A DNA stretch of 9,025 bases from a bacterium. GTDB lineage: Bacteria; Electryoneota; RPQS01. Under the pieces are notes generated by a model. That model searched no databases, was not told where the DNA came from, and saw only the letters and a program-made list of their open reading frames with translations. Below are positions 1 through 6,489 of this stretch, piece after piece. The position numbers and the translations under genes are program-made. Numbering within the stretch: the first letter of the stretch is position 1; every line of letters begins with the position of its first letter. The stretch lies in assembly GCA_018814465.1 (NCBI GenBank), contig JAHIZR010000414.1:1-9025 (forward strand). The letters are read 5' to 3'.

Positions 1-31
1 CCGCTGAATCGTCAATGTAGATCAGGCGCAT
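1..31 (-). CDS. Start of a truncated gene, possibly a DUF3800-type protein
   Basis: The window edge cuts this gene after ten codons, which read MRLIYIDDSA. The start is supported by a purine-rich ribosome binding site (GGGAAGGAAA) about nine bases upstream. An earlier ATG six bases upstream, in the same frame, is followed at once by a TAG stop, which fixes the start at position 31. A hydrophobic strand followed by two aspartates and a serine (IYIDDS) is how many DUF3800 proteins begin; these have an RNase H-like fold and often lie in accessory or defence contexts. Ten residues are too few for a firm call. It lies downstream of the lipoprotein gene on the same strand, beyond a repeat-like gap. 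Confidence 0.4.
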   Translation of the reverse strand, partial: MRLIYIDDSA

Positions 32-61
32 CTACATGTTTCCTTCCCTAGTTTTTTCTCT

Positions 62-203
62 CCTTTTGCTTCAGGCATCCGTCCGCACACCACGGTATCT
101 AAACGCCCGACGCTCACGCAAGGCAAGGCGGCTTTAGCCCCTTGTCTGGAGTTGTACAATGGTATTGCATGATCACGGGGTCGAATTCCCTCCCAAAACG
201 CCT
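62..203. repeat. Repeat-like intergenic segment with hairpin
   Basis: This gap between the lipoprotein gene and the truncated gene looks non-coding. It holds an imperfect inverted repeat at 124-144 (arms CAAGG-GGC and GCC-CCTTG with a bulged C) and a smaller CAAT/ATTG hairpin at about 157-167. A 61-codon open frame crosses it on the minus strand but runs into the next gene's start and resembles no protein I know. The style, a GC-rich palindrome in a low-complexity gap, matches dispersed REP-type intergenic repeats. I cannot confirm copies elsewhere in the genome. Confidence 0.35.
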
Positions 204-206
204 GCA

Positions 207-1526
207 CTAATTGTGGATTTGATCGATATCACCTAATATAGATGCTCGGTAAGCTAATCCTTTACTCAAAAGCTCGCAGTATTCCTCTTTGCTTAGAATG
301 TTTATCTTCCTAATTAAATAGCTGTAACTCTTAAATTCCGCATAAGATGTGTGTATCGTATTTGTAAGCATTTGTTGAGCCTCAAAAGAAACATAAGTAA
401 TATCCAATTCATCGCCTATCAAATAAGCTCCACAGCATTCTAATTTGTTATTGTCATTGCTCACGGACCATGGGGCACTATGAAGCAGATCGATAATTGG
501 GACGACGATTTTGTTGTGTTCGACTAGCCACGCATGAAATCTAGGTGAATATGGATAATTATCATTTAGATATTTCTGAAATCCTGCGTTAATTAATGAT
601 CTCGATGTTCCTTCAAAAGGATCTGTTATATCATTGTACTCTTTCGTTTTCTTAAAGTCGTTATATGCTTCATCTAATTCTGCTTTTGAGAAGGCGATTT
701 CGTTACTGTCAGGTTTATTCTCGCTGGTTCGCTTTAATGCAGACAAATCTAGGCGTAGTGGATGAGGCTGGCCCGGAGCATAGAAATCTCTGTTGTACGC
801 AAAGGTCTCAAGAAAGTCGTCAATTCCTTCCTTCTCAATTTCCGGAACTCTAATGGGCCGAAATTCTATCGCAGGGAATTCCCACAAGAGCTTACGTATC
901 ATCCAGCCGCTGGTTGTTCTTATGTCATCTGTTTCTAAGTTAATTTCTACGTCGCCGCGCCAAAGCTGTGTGATATTATCCTTATCAATCACTTCTATCG
1001 TTATTCTCCCTGTATACATAGGCTTAGTGGGACTCAATTTTAAATATTTCCACTCACACGGTTCGAGCGAAGCATAATTCCACTCCTTTGTATCTATCGC
1101 GTACCTTGTTTGTTGTTTTTGACCGCCCAGCAGATTAAGTCGTCCGTAAGCTAATACATAGCCAGAGTCCAATCTTATCGTCTCAACATTGTAGTAAAGT
1201 CTAGCTGTCGTACATGAATCGCACTCTTGCACTTCATAACCGATTCGTGTCAATGCTTCCCTTAATTGTGTTTCAAGGAAGTTCTCCAGAATCTGATTTT
1301 TAGGTCCTTCCTCTTTCTGAAAGGGAATAACTTCAGTTTTTAGCGGTGATATACTACTCCAATCGACTCCTCCCATCGGATAGATTTTTGTTTTGATGTC
1401 TGGGATTGGCTGGGAGTGTATTTGTATTGTAGGAGCACAACCTGAAGCTAAAACAACTGCCACACTAATTACGAATAAAACTAGTATCGTGGAGTGAAAC
1501 GAGTTAATTGTCTTAGAGAAAGGCAT
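207..1526 (-). CDS. Predicted lipoprotein of unknown function
   Basis: The 439-residue product has a type II signal peptide: a short polar N-terminus, a hydrophobic stretch at about residues 13-28 (ILVLFVISVAVVL), then the lipobox LASG-C with the lipidated cysteine at position 30. Residue 31 is alanine, so by the E. coli rule it would go to the outer membrane. The mature part has no motif I recognise. Residues 80-220 look like alternating strands and helices, as in periplasmic accessory lipoproteins; residues 270-439 are more polar and helical. The ATG lies one base after the murQ stop, and its ribosome binding site (TAGGAGAT) is inside the end of murQ, which implies translational coupling. 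The gene is markedly AT-rich (about 30-37% GC in two 60-base samples) beside GC-rich murQ, so it may have been acquired separately. No function is assigned. Confidence 0.8.
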   Translation of the reverse strand: MPFSKTINSFHSTILVLFVISVAVVLASGCAPTIQIHSQPIPDIKTKIYPMGGVDWSSISPLKTEVIPFQKEEGPKNQILENFLETQLREALTRIGYEVQECDSCTTARLYYNVETIRLDSGYVLAYGRLNLLGGQKQQTRYAIDTKEWNYASLEPCEWKYLKLSPTKPMYTGRITIEVIDKDNITQLWRGDVEINLETDDIRTTSGWMIRKLLWEFPAIEFRPIRVPEIEKEGIDDFLETFAYNRDFYAPGQPHPLRLDLSALKRTSENKPDSNEIAFSKAELDEAYNDFKKTKEYNDITDPFEGTSRSLINAGFQKYLNDNYPYSPRFHAWLVEHNKIVVPIIDLLHSAPWSVSNDNNKLECCGAYLIGDELDITYVSFEAQQMLTNTIHTSYAEFKSYSYLIRKINILSKEEYCELLSKGLAYRASILGDIDQIHN

Positions 1527-1527
1527 A

Positions 1528-2556
1528 TTAATCTCCTATCAGGCTTATGATATTGCCCTTATGTTGATTTATTTCTTCCCGGGCGTGCTCGGGTTCGAGG
1601 CCTTTGAAGTGCATGACGAGGGCGGTTTTGAGTTCGCCTTCGGCTTGCTTCAGCATTTCATCCGCCCACTCGTAGTCGGAGCCGGTGATCTCCATGAAGA
1701 TGCGGCGGGCGCGGGCTTGCAGTTTCAGGCTGCCCTGTCGCAGGTCGACCATCAGATTCTCGTAGCACTTGCCCATGCGCACCCAGGCGGCGGTCGTGAT
1801 CATATTGAGCGCGAGCTTGGTGGCCGTGCCCGCTTTCAGGCGCGTGGAACCGGTCAATAACTCCGGTCCGACGGGGAGGGAGACAATAACGTCAGCTACC
1901 CCCCCTTGCCCCCCCGTAAACGGAGGGGAATTAGAAGATGCTACTCCCGCCTGCCCCCCCGTAAACGGAGGGGAATTAGAAGATGCTACTCCCGCTTGCC
2001 TGCTCGTAAAGGGAGGGGAATCAAAATCAGGCTTCTCGTTGCATATGAGGAAAATTCGTTTAGCTCCTCGTGCTCCTGCATAGCTCAGCGCGCCCAGAAC
2101 GTAGGGTGTACGACGCGAAGCGGCAATACCGCAGAGGACATCCTCCTCATTTATACAACAATCGGCTAAGTCCAGCGCCGCTCCTTCGAACTCGTCCTCC
2201 TTCCCTTCCACCGCGCGCACCAGCGCTCCGAATCCACCCGCGATAAAACCCTGCACTCGATGCGGCTCCGTGCCGAAGGTCGGCGGACACTCGGCGGCAT
2301 CCAGCACGCCCAGCCGACCGGAGGTTCCGGCACCGACATATATAAGGCGACCGCCACGCTGAAAAGCGTTGACCACCAGCTCGACCGCGCGCTCGATATC
2401 GGGAATGGCGGCGGCGAGGATGGCGGGAAGCTTGCGGTCCTCGCGGTTCATCGCCTCGAGAATCTCGCGGATCGACATGCGATCCAGATTCATCGTGTCA
2501 GGATTGCGGGACTCGGTTGAGAGTCCGGCTAATTCTTTGAAAACGTCTTCTTTCAC
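1528..2556 (-). CDS. murQ: N-acetylmuramic acid 6-phosphate etherase MurQ
   Basis: MurQ cleaves the D-lactyl ether of cytoplasmic MurNAc-6-phosphate to give GlcNAc-6-phosphate and D-lactate during peptidoglycan recycling. Family marks are the N-terminal LSTESRNPDTMNLD, the SIS-domain loop GRLIYVGAGTSGRLG (69-83), ECPPTFG (89-95) and AVEGKED (115-121), which carry the family's acid/base glutamates, and GSTRLKAGTATKL (236-248). I place the start at the GTG at 2556: it gives the usual short lead-in, with AGAAGG about 13 bases upstream. An ATG at 2760 is open but would overlap rsmG and translate a repeat-filled gap. The product is 342 residues; family members are about 300. The excess is a 45-residue insert (about 176-220) of three repeats of the form SPPFTGGQAGVASSN. 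One oddity is SRRTPYV at 147-153, where the family usually has SGRTPYV. Identity is certain; activity with these changes is not. Confidence 0.93.
   Translation of the reverse strand: MKEDVFKELAGLSTESRNPDTMNLDRMSIREILEAMNREDRKLPAILAAAIPDIERAVELVVNAFQRGGRLIYVGAGTSGRLGVLDAAECPPTFGTEPHRVQGFIAGGFGALVRAVEGKEDEFEGAALDLADCCINEEDVLCGIAASRRTPYVLGALSYAGARGAKRIFLICNEKPDFDSPPFTSRQAGVASSNSPPFTGGQAGVASSNSPPFTGGQGGVADVIVSLPVGPELLTGSTRLKAGTATKLALNMITTAAWVRMGKCYENLMVDLRQGSLKLQARARRIFMEITGSDYEWADEMLKQAEGELKTALVMHFKGLEPEHAREEINQHKGNIISLIGD
1895..2024. repeat. Three 45-bp tandem repeats inside murQ
   Basis: Near-identical 45-bp units start at 1895, 1940 and 1985 (the third is incomplete at its far end). Each contains a C-run, GTAAACGGAGGGGAA and AGATGCTACTCCCGC. 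In each unit CCCCTCC-type and GGAGGGG-type runs can pair around GTAAAC, giving a small hairpin. Because 45 is a multiple of three, murQ stays in frame and gains about 45 residues. The unit nearest the murQ 5' end (1985 onward) has diverged most: it encodes TSRQ where the others encode TGGQ. The form suggests a dispersed palindromic element that inserted and then duplicated in tandem. Confidence 0.9.
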
Positions 2557-2613
2557 AAACTGAGTTTGACCTTCTGTTTTAGCTTGGGATTCTATAAAAG
2601 GATTCGATCTCGA

Positions 2614-2695
2614 GTGGCAGAAGCGCTCTGTGTGCCACAGCGTGAAAGCTTGGTCCTTTTGTTTTTTGAATTCCGGGCGGGTGAGGGCACCCGCC
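2614..2695. repeat. Two-hairpin intergenic repeat between rsmG and murQ
   Basis: The gap after rsmG holds two perfect inverted repeats. One has arms GGCGGGTG (2676-2683) and CACCCGCC (2688-2695) with a four-base loop; the other has arms GTGGCA (2614-2619) and TGCCAC (2633-2638) with a 13-base loop. Neither is followed by a T-run in either direction, so neither is a classical intrinsic terminator. The arrangement resembles a dispersed REP/MITE-like element. It is open in the murQ frame only by chance, which explains the spurious N-terminal extension of that frame. Confidence 0.5.
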
Positions 2696-2716
2696 TCGGC
2701 GGATATTATTCTGTTT

Positions 2717-3274
2717 TTATTGGCTTCGGACGAGTTCGAGCAACACGCCACCGTCGCCAAGTGGCCGTTCGGCGGTTACTTTTAAGCCATAATCGGCGGG
2801 ATCGGCTTCGTTTCTCCAGTTGCGGCTTTTCCAGAGCAGCCATTTGCCGTCGGGCTGCAGCAGGCGCTCGGTCCATTCAATGAGCTCGACCAGATCCGTT
2901 ACCGCACGGGCGGTAATGATATCGTATTGTCCGGTGTGTGTTTCATCAAGCGATTCCACGCGTAAGTTGAGCACCTTGAGGTTGTTGAGCTCAGTTTCAC
3001 GTGAAACTCGCATGAGAAAACTGGCTTTACGGGTGTTGGACTCCACGAGAGTGACGCTCAAATCGGGCTTGTGGATCGCAATGGGGATACCCGGAAAGCC
3101 GCCGCCGGAGCCGACATCCAACAGTTGGCCGGAGTCGGGAAGCAGATCAAGGGCTTCCAGGCTGGGCTGCAGGTGACGCTCTTCCAGCCGTCCCTTATCC
3201 AGCCGGGAAACCAGCGAAAGCTTGGCATCCCGGATGCGTTGCAAATAATAACGGATTTGCCGATCACTGTTCAT
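2717..3274 (-). CDS. rsmG: 16S rRNA (guanine527-N7)-methyltransferase RsmG
   Basis: RsmG (GidB) uses S-adenosylmethionine to methylate N7 of G527 in 16S rRNA; its loss is a known route to low-level streptomycin resistance. The 185-residue product has the family's glycine-rich SAM loop LLDVGSGGGFPGIPIAI (51-67), an acidic residue after the second strand (E78 in LVESN), and TARAV (121-125). It is somewhat shorter than usual (about 205-240), mainly at the N-terminus, although ERHLQPSLEALDLLP (32-46) matches the conserved segment before the SAM loop. An in-frame TGA a few codons upstream rules out a longer start. No strong Shine-Dalgarno sequence is visible. Codons 90-94 (VSRET) spell a parS site. 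It lies just downstream of mnmG, the classical gidA-gidB order; parA and parB do not follow it here. Confidence 0.95.
   Translation of the reverse strand: MNSDRQIRYYLQRIRDAKLSLVSRLDKGRLEERHLQPSLEALDLLPDSGQLLDVGSGGGFPGIPIAIHKPDLSVTLVESNTRKASFLMRVSRETELNNLKVLNLRVESLDETHTGQYDIITARAVTDLVELIEWTERLLQPDGKWLLWKSRNWRNEADPADYGLKVTAERPLGDGGVLLELVRSQ
2993..3008. promoter_or_regulatory. parS site (ParB binding), inside rsmG
   Basis: The 16-mer AGTTTCACGTGAAACT is a perfect palindrome that contains the full parS core GTTTCACGTGAAAC and differs from the consensus TGTTNCACGTGAAACA only at the two outer bases. Read in the rsmG frame it encodes VSRET. parS sites embedded in gidB or neighbouring genes close to the origin are known from several phyla. 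ParB nucleates here and spreads to organise and segregate the origin region. Confidence 0.85.
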
Positions 3275-3283
3275 TTCATTGAG

Positions 3284-3413
3284 TCATCCACAGGTTATCC
3301 ACAGCCGATGAGCCTTAGGTTGGCTAATAAAGTCCTACCTATAATCATAATAATTATCTATTTGAGACGGAAAATGTATAGTAATTATCGAGTTGTTATC
3401 TGACTTATTCACT
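3284..3413. other. Candidate replication-origin segment with DnaA-box-like sites
   Basis: The 166-bp gap between rsmG and mnmG contains a perfect consensus DnaA box, TTATCCACA (3295-3303), a second copy with one mismatch, TCATCCACA (3284-3292), exactly 11 bp away in the same orientation, and a third box-like site, TTATTCACT (3405-3413). Between them, about 3320-3400 is strongly AT-rich (for example ATAATCATAATAATTATC), as expected of an unwinding element. Origins next to gidA/gidB are well known. The number of boxes is low for a complete oriC, so this could be an origin, part of one, or DnaA control of rsmG. Confidence 0.5.
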
Positions 3414-3425
3414 AATAGGAGGGTC

Positions 3426-3441
3426 TGTTTCACGTGAAACT
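3426..3441. promoter_or_regulatory. parS site (ParB binding), at the end of mnmG
   Basis: TGTTTCACGTGAAACT matches the parS consensus TGTTNCACGTGAAACA at all but the last base, and its core palindrome is perfect. It overlaps the final base of the mnmG stop codon and lies 433 bp from the second copy inside rsmG. Two copies of a 14-bp palindrome this close together are not expected by chance and point to an origin-proximal centromere. Confidence 0.88.
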
Positions 3442-5321
3442 TAACCGTTTTTCGAATAGCGTCCGGTTTTCTTCAAATGGATGAGGAGGGCGGACTGATC
3501 TGCCGGACTAACGCCCGCGATTCTGCCGGCTTGGCCGAGAGTATGCGGACGAAAGCGAGTAAGCCGTTCGCGGGATTCATAGGACATGGAAGGAATGCCC
3601 ATATATTCCAGATCCAGCGGGATAACTGTGTCCTCCAGCCGCTTCATCTGGTCCGCCCGAAGCCGCTCGCGATCAACGTAACCCTTATATTTTACATCCA
3701 TTTCCAAACAAGCGATAAGATCATCATCTATTCCATTATTCCGAATTGAGGCGAGTTCCGAGCTGTCCCGAATGAGGTCTTCCAGCCGAGCTTCCGGTCT
3801 TCTCAGAATAGCGGCGAAGCGACTTCCTTTCAACTTTGGATCGGAGAGCAAGCCGGAATCGGCAAGCTCATCGAGCCGCGCCTCGTGAAGCAGTTCAGAT
3901 ATTTCTTTTAGTCTTTGTTTTTTATTTATATACAACTCGTATTGCTGATCTGTAACCAAGCCCAACTGCCGTCCAAGCTCCGTTAAGCGCAAATCGGCAT
4001 TATCCTGACGCAGAATCAGCCGATGTTCGGCGCGCGAGGTAAACATCCGGTAGGGCTCATCGGGAGTTTTGGTAATGAGGTCGTCAATCAAAACGCCGAT
4101 GTAGGCCTGATCGCGACGCAGAATAAACGGCTCCTCGCCACGGATCTTCTTAACCGCATTGATTCCAGCAATTAAGCCCTGGGCAGCGGCTTCCTCGTAG
4201 CCGGTCGTGCCGTTAATCTGCCCGGCGAAATAGAGTCCTTCCAAGGGCTTGGTTTCTAAGGAATAGTGAATCTGATGAGCAGGGAAGAAATCATACTCGA
4301 CGGCGTATCCGGCGCGCATCATTTCGCAGTTTTCCAGCCCTGTAACTGTTCTAAGTGCATTAAATTGAATCTCTTCGGGCAAGCTAGACGCGAAGCCGTT
4401 CATGTAGACTTCGTAGGTCTCCCAACCCTCCGGCTCGAGAAATATCTGGTGGCGGTCTTTATCGGCAAAGCGGACAATTTTGTCTTCAATGGAGGGGCAA
4501 TAGCGCGGACCCGTGCCCTTGATGCGCCCGGCGAACAAGGGAGAGCGTGACAGACCGCTGCGTAGTATATCGTGAGTTGTTGTATTTGTATAAGTTATGT
4601 GACATTGAAGTTGACTTGAAACAGATTGTTCCGTTCGATATGAAAATGGAACAATTCGTCCATCGCCGGGTTGGGCTTCGATTCTATCATATTGAATAGT
4701 GCGGCCATCCAGTCGCGGGGGGGTGCCGGTTTTCAGTCGTCCTATTTCAAAGTCTTTCTTTATAAGAGCTTCAGAGAGTCCTGTGGCAGGAGCTTCACCG
4801 ATGCGCCCGGCGGGCTCAGAGAATTCGCCGATGTGAATTATTCCATTCAAAAAGGTTCCGGCACAGAGGATTGCCGCCCGACATTCGAATCTATGTCCAG
4901 TAACACCAATGAGTTCTACAAGTTTGCCACCCTCGGTGCGGAGATCGACAATCATGTTTTGCTTGAGATCAAGATTCACCTGATGCTCAAGGATCTTACG
5001 CATCGTGCGGGCGTAGAGTCCCCGATCACATTGAGCACGGGGCGACCAGACGGCAGGACCCTTAGAACGGTTCAGCATGCGGAACTGGACGGTGGAAATG
5101 TCCGCCACTCGGCCCATTTCACCGCCCAGGGCATCGACTTCCTTGACTAATTGACCCTTCGCCAATCCCCCAATTGCAGGATTACATGACATTTGTCCGA
5201 GCGTCTGCAAGTTCATGGAAACGAGACACGTACGCATACCCATGCGAGCGGAAGCCAGAGCAGCCTCGCAACCCGCGTGTCCACCCCCGATTACGACCAC
5301 ATCATAAATATGCTTTACCAT
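3441..5321 (-). CDS. mnmG: tRNA uridine-5-carboxymethylaminomethyl(34) synthesis protein MnmG
   Basis: MnmG (GidA) is the FAD-containing partner of the GTPase MnmE. Together they install the (carboxymethyl)aminomethyl group on wobble U34 of certain tRNAs, using methylene-tetrahydrofolate. The 626 residues match the usual length and cover the whole family: FAD-binding Rossmann loop VVVIGGGHAGCEAALASARMG (8-28), CNPAIGGLAKGQLVKEVDALGG (46-67), PRYCPSIEDKIVRF in the middle, the second FAD contact LYFAGQINGTTGYEEAAAQG, and the C-terminal MnmE/tRNA-binding helices with YKGYVDRE and TLGQAGRIAGVSPAD. The first ATG is chosen because the protein then begins five residues before the FAD strand. The bases before it (TATATAAGA) form only a weak ribosome binding site. 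Short patches inside the gene (around 3900-3950 and 4560-4640) are AT-rich but encode conserved sequence. The first 27-bp repeat lies 18 bp upstream of the start. Confidence 0.97.
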   Translation of the reverse strand: MVKHIYDVVVIGGGHAGCEAALASARMGMRTCLVSMNLQTLGQMSCNPAIGGLAKGQLVKEVDALGGEMGRVADISTVQFRMLNRSKGPAVWSPRAQCDRGLYARTMRKILEHQVNLDLKQNMIVDLRTEGGKLVELIGVTGHRFECRAAILCAGTFLNGIIHIGEFSEPAGRIGEAPATGLSEALIKKDFEIGRLKTGTPPRLDGRTIQYDRIEAQPGDGRIVPFSYRTEQSVSSQLQCHITYTNTTTHDILRSGLSRSPLFAGRIKGTGPRYCPSIEDKIVRFADKDRHQIFLEPEGWETYEVYMNGFASSLPEEIQFNALRTVTGLENCEMMRAGYAVEYDFFPAHQIHYSLETKPLEGLYFAGQINGTTGYEEAAAQGLIAGINAVKKIRGEEPFILRRDQAYIGVLIDDLITKTPDEPYRMFTSRAEHRLILRQDNADLRLTELGRQLGLVTDQQYELYINKKQRLKEISELLHEARLDELADSGLLSDPKLKGSRFAAILRRPEARLEDLIRDSSELASIRNNGIDDDLIACLEMDVKYKGYVDRERLRADQMKRLEDTVIPLDLEYMGIPSMSYESRERLTRFRPHTLGQAGRIAGVSPADQSALLIHLKKTGRYSKNG

Positions 5322-5338
5322 TCTTATATAAGTTTTGC

Positions 5339-5588
5339 TAAGTTGAGTACAGAGAGCTATTTAATAATTATATGTGACAATATTATGCCTTTCTTGTGCC
5401 AATATGACTGTAATATGTCTCATTTCTACATCTCGTTTTTGATATCTGCATAAGTTGAGCACAGAGAGCTATTTAACAATAAATAATGCGTAATGTCTGT
5501 CATTTATGCGCATTATTGGCAATATTCTGTCATGATTGAACAAATGAGTACTTGCGGTTGCTAAATTGAGTGCAGAGAGCTATTTAAC
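5339..5588. repeat. Three 27-bp direct repeats at 111-112 bp spacing
   Basis: The 331-bp gap upstream of mnmG carries three copies of a 27-bp sequence at 5339-5365, 5451-5477 and 5562-5588. All three share the 15-base core CAGAGAGCTATTTAA. The left part reads TAAGTTGAGTA, TAAGTTGAGCA or TAAATTGAGTG, so copies differ at only three or four positions. Start-to-start distances are 112 and 111 bp. The spacers (85 and 84 bp) are AT-rich and not recognisably alike. There is no open frame of note across the gap. The array could be protein-binding iterons, operators for mnmG, or part of an origin region; nothing in the sequence settles which. Confidence 0.85.
5482..5517. repeat. Inverted repeat in the second spacer
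   Basis: AATAATGCG (5482-5490) and CGCATTATT (5509-5517) are perfect inverted arms around 18 bases, which contain a further AATG/CATT pairing. The words TGTCAT and GGCAATATT follow nearby, and related words (TGACAATATT, GCCAATATGAC) occur in the first spacer. It may be a hairpin or a binding site. No U-run follows, so a terminator is unlikely. Confidence 0.45.
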
Positions 5589-5652
5589 ATAGATTTTACA
5601 GCTACTGCAAAATATTAACTTCTATATTATTCATGAAGACAATTCAGTCAAG

Positions 5653-6402
5653 TTAGCCTTTTCCTGTTCGCAGCCATTTCGCCCAATCGGCCCGGCCATG
5701 CTGTTCAGCCTGTGCGGCGGCGCGCTCCCACTCATAAGATAGCACGACTTCCTCGATGGCGTTACCATGCTCCCTGATGGTTACAATCGCATAGCGCGCA
5801 TGAGGCGAACCGGTGCTGACGTGATGAGGGGTAGGTTTATCGTCGATGAAAGCCTGTAATCCAACACTTCCGGCATTGATCACGAGCGGACATCCGGCAT
5901 GCTGAACAACGCGGAACAGATGACTATGTCCGCACAGTACGATCTGATCGCGGCTGATGTCCGGCAGAAGTTCCTTAATCTCTTCACACGCGCGCGGCTC
6001 GAGTCCGCCCCGGCTGATCTCATATAAGAGATATTCGGTATCCCGCGCCGGAGTACCGTGACAAAGCAGGCAGTTATCGAAGACGATTTGTGTTTTAGGC
6101 AGACTCTTAAGCCATTGAATATGCTCTGAGTGCAGAGCTTCGCGCGTAAAAGCCAGCGTCGGATTGTACTCCGAATCCGCGAGAGGATCATAGATAATCC
6201 GATCCTCGTTGCCGCTGACAGTCGGGATCTGGCGTTCCATCAGCAGCTCGGCGGTCCCGGCCGGATCGAGCGGTCCGTAAAAGCTGTCACCCAGATTAAC
6301 AATGCTGGTAATGCCCCGGCGGTCAATGTCCCGAAAGACCGCGTCTAATGCATCACGATTGCCGTGAATGTCGGAGAGGACGGCGATAACACGAGCGTTC
6401 AT
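5653..6402 (-). CDS. Metallophosphoesterase, YfcE-like (Metallophos_2) family
   Basis: The 249-residue protein has the ordered metal ligands of a calcineurin-like phosphoesterase: SDIHGN (D11, H13), NLGDS (D39), SGNED (N65), LCHGTP (H115) and CGHSH (H159, H161), then INAGSVG typical of the Metallophos_2 subgroup. The usual GNHD is GNED, so the catalytic-type histidine is absent; other members of the subgroup also vary here. These soluble two-metal enzymes hydrolyse phosphomonoesters or phosphodiesters; the substrate cannot be told from sequence. The ATG at 6402 is chosen over one 54 bp upstream because AGGAG lies eight bases before it, and the longer version adds residues translated from the repeat-rich gap. 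It is flanked by gaps of over 300 bp on both sides, so it is probably transcribed alone. Confidence 0.88.
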   Translation of the reverse strand: MNARVIAVLSDIHGNRDALDAVFRDIDRRGITSIVNLGDSFYGPLDPAGTAELLMERQIPTVSGNEDRIIYDPLADSEYNPTLAFTREALHSEHIQWLKSLPKTQIVFDNCLLCHGTPARDTEYLLYEISRGGLEPRACEEIKELLPDISRDQIVLCGHSHLFRVVQHAGCPLVINAGSVGLQAFIDDKPTPHHVSTGSPHARYAIVTIREHGNAIEEVVLSYEWERAAAQAEQHGRADWAKWLRTGKG

Positions 6403-6489
6403 GGAGAAACTCCTGAAACGTGAAAGGTGAAACTTGAAACCGGCAGGGAACCGCAAAGCCTAAACCCCTGCACGGCGAAAAAGATTCCG

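Noticed and set aside
150..203. tRNA gene
   Set aside because: D-arm-like and T-arm-like words are present, but there is no anticodon arm or matching acceptor stem.
22..207. 61-codon minus-strand protein
   Set aside because: It spans a repeat-like gap and overlaps the start of the next gene; no ribosome binding site or family likeness supports it.
2557..2760. Longer MurQ starting at the ATG at 2760
   Set aside because: It would overlap rsmG and translate hairpin repeats; the family N-terminus begins after the GTG at 2556.
5339..5588. CRISPR array
   Set aside because: Only three repeats, spacers of 84-85 bp are too long, repeats vary at one end, and no cas genes are present.
6403..6456. Longer phosphoesterase start at 6456
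   Set aside because: The ATG at 6402 has a strong AGGAG at proper spacing and begins directly before the first catalytic strand.
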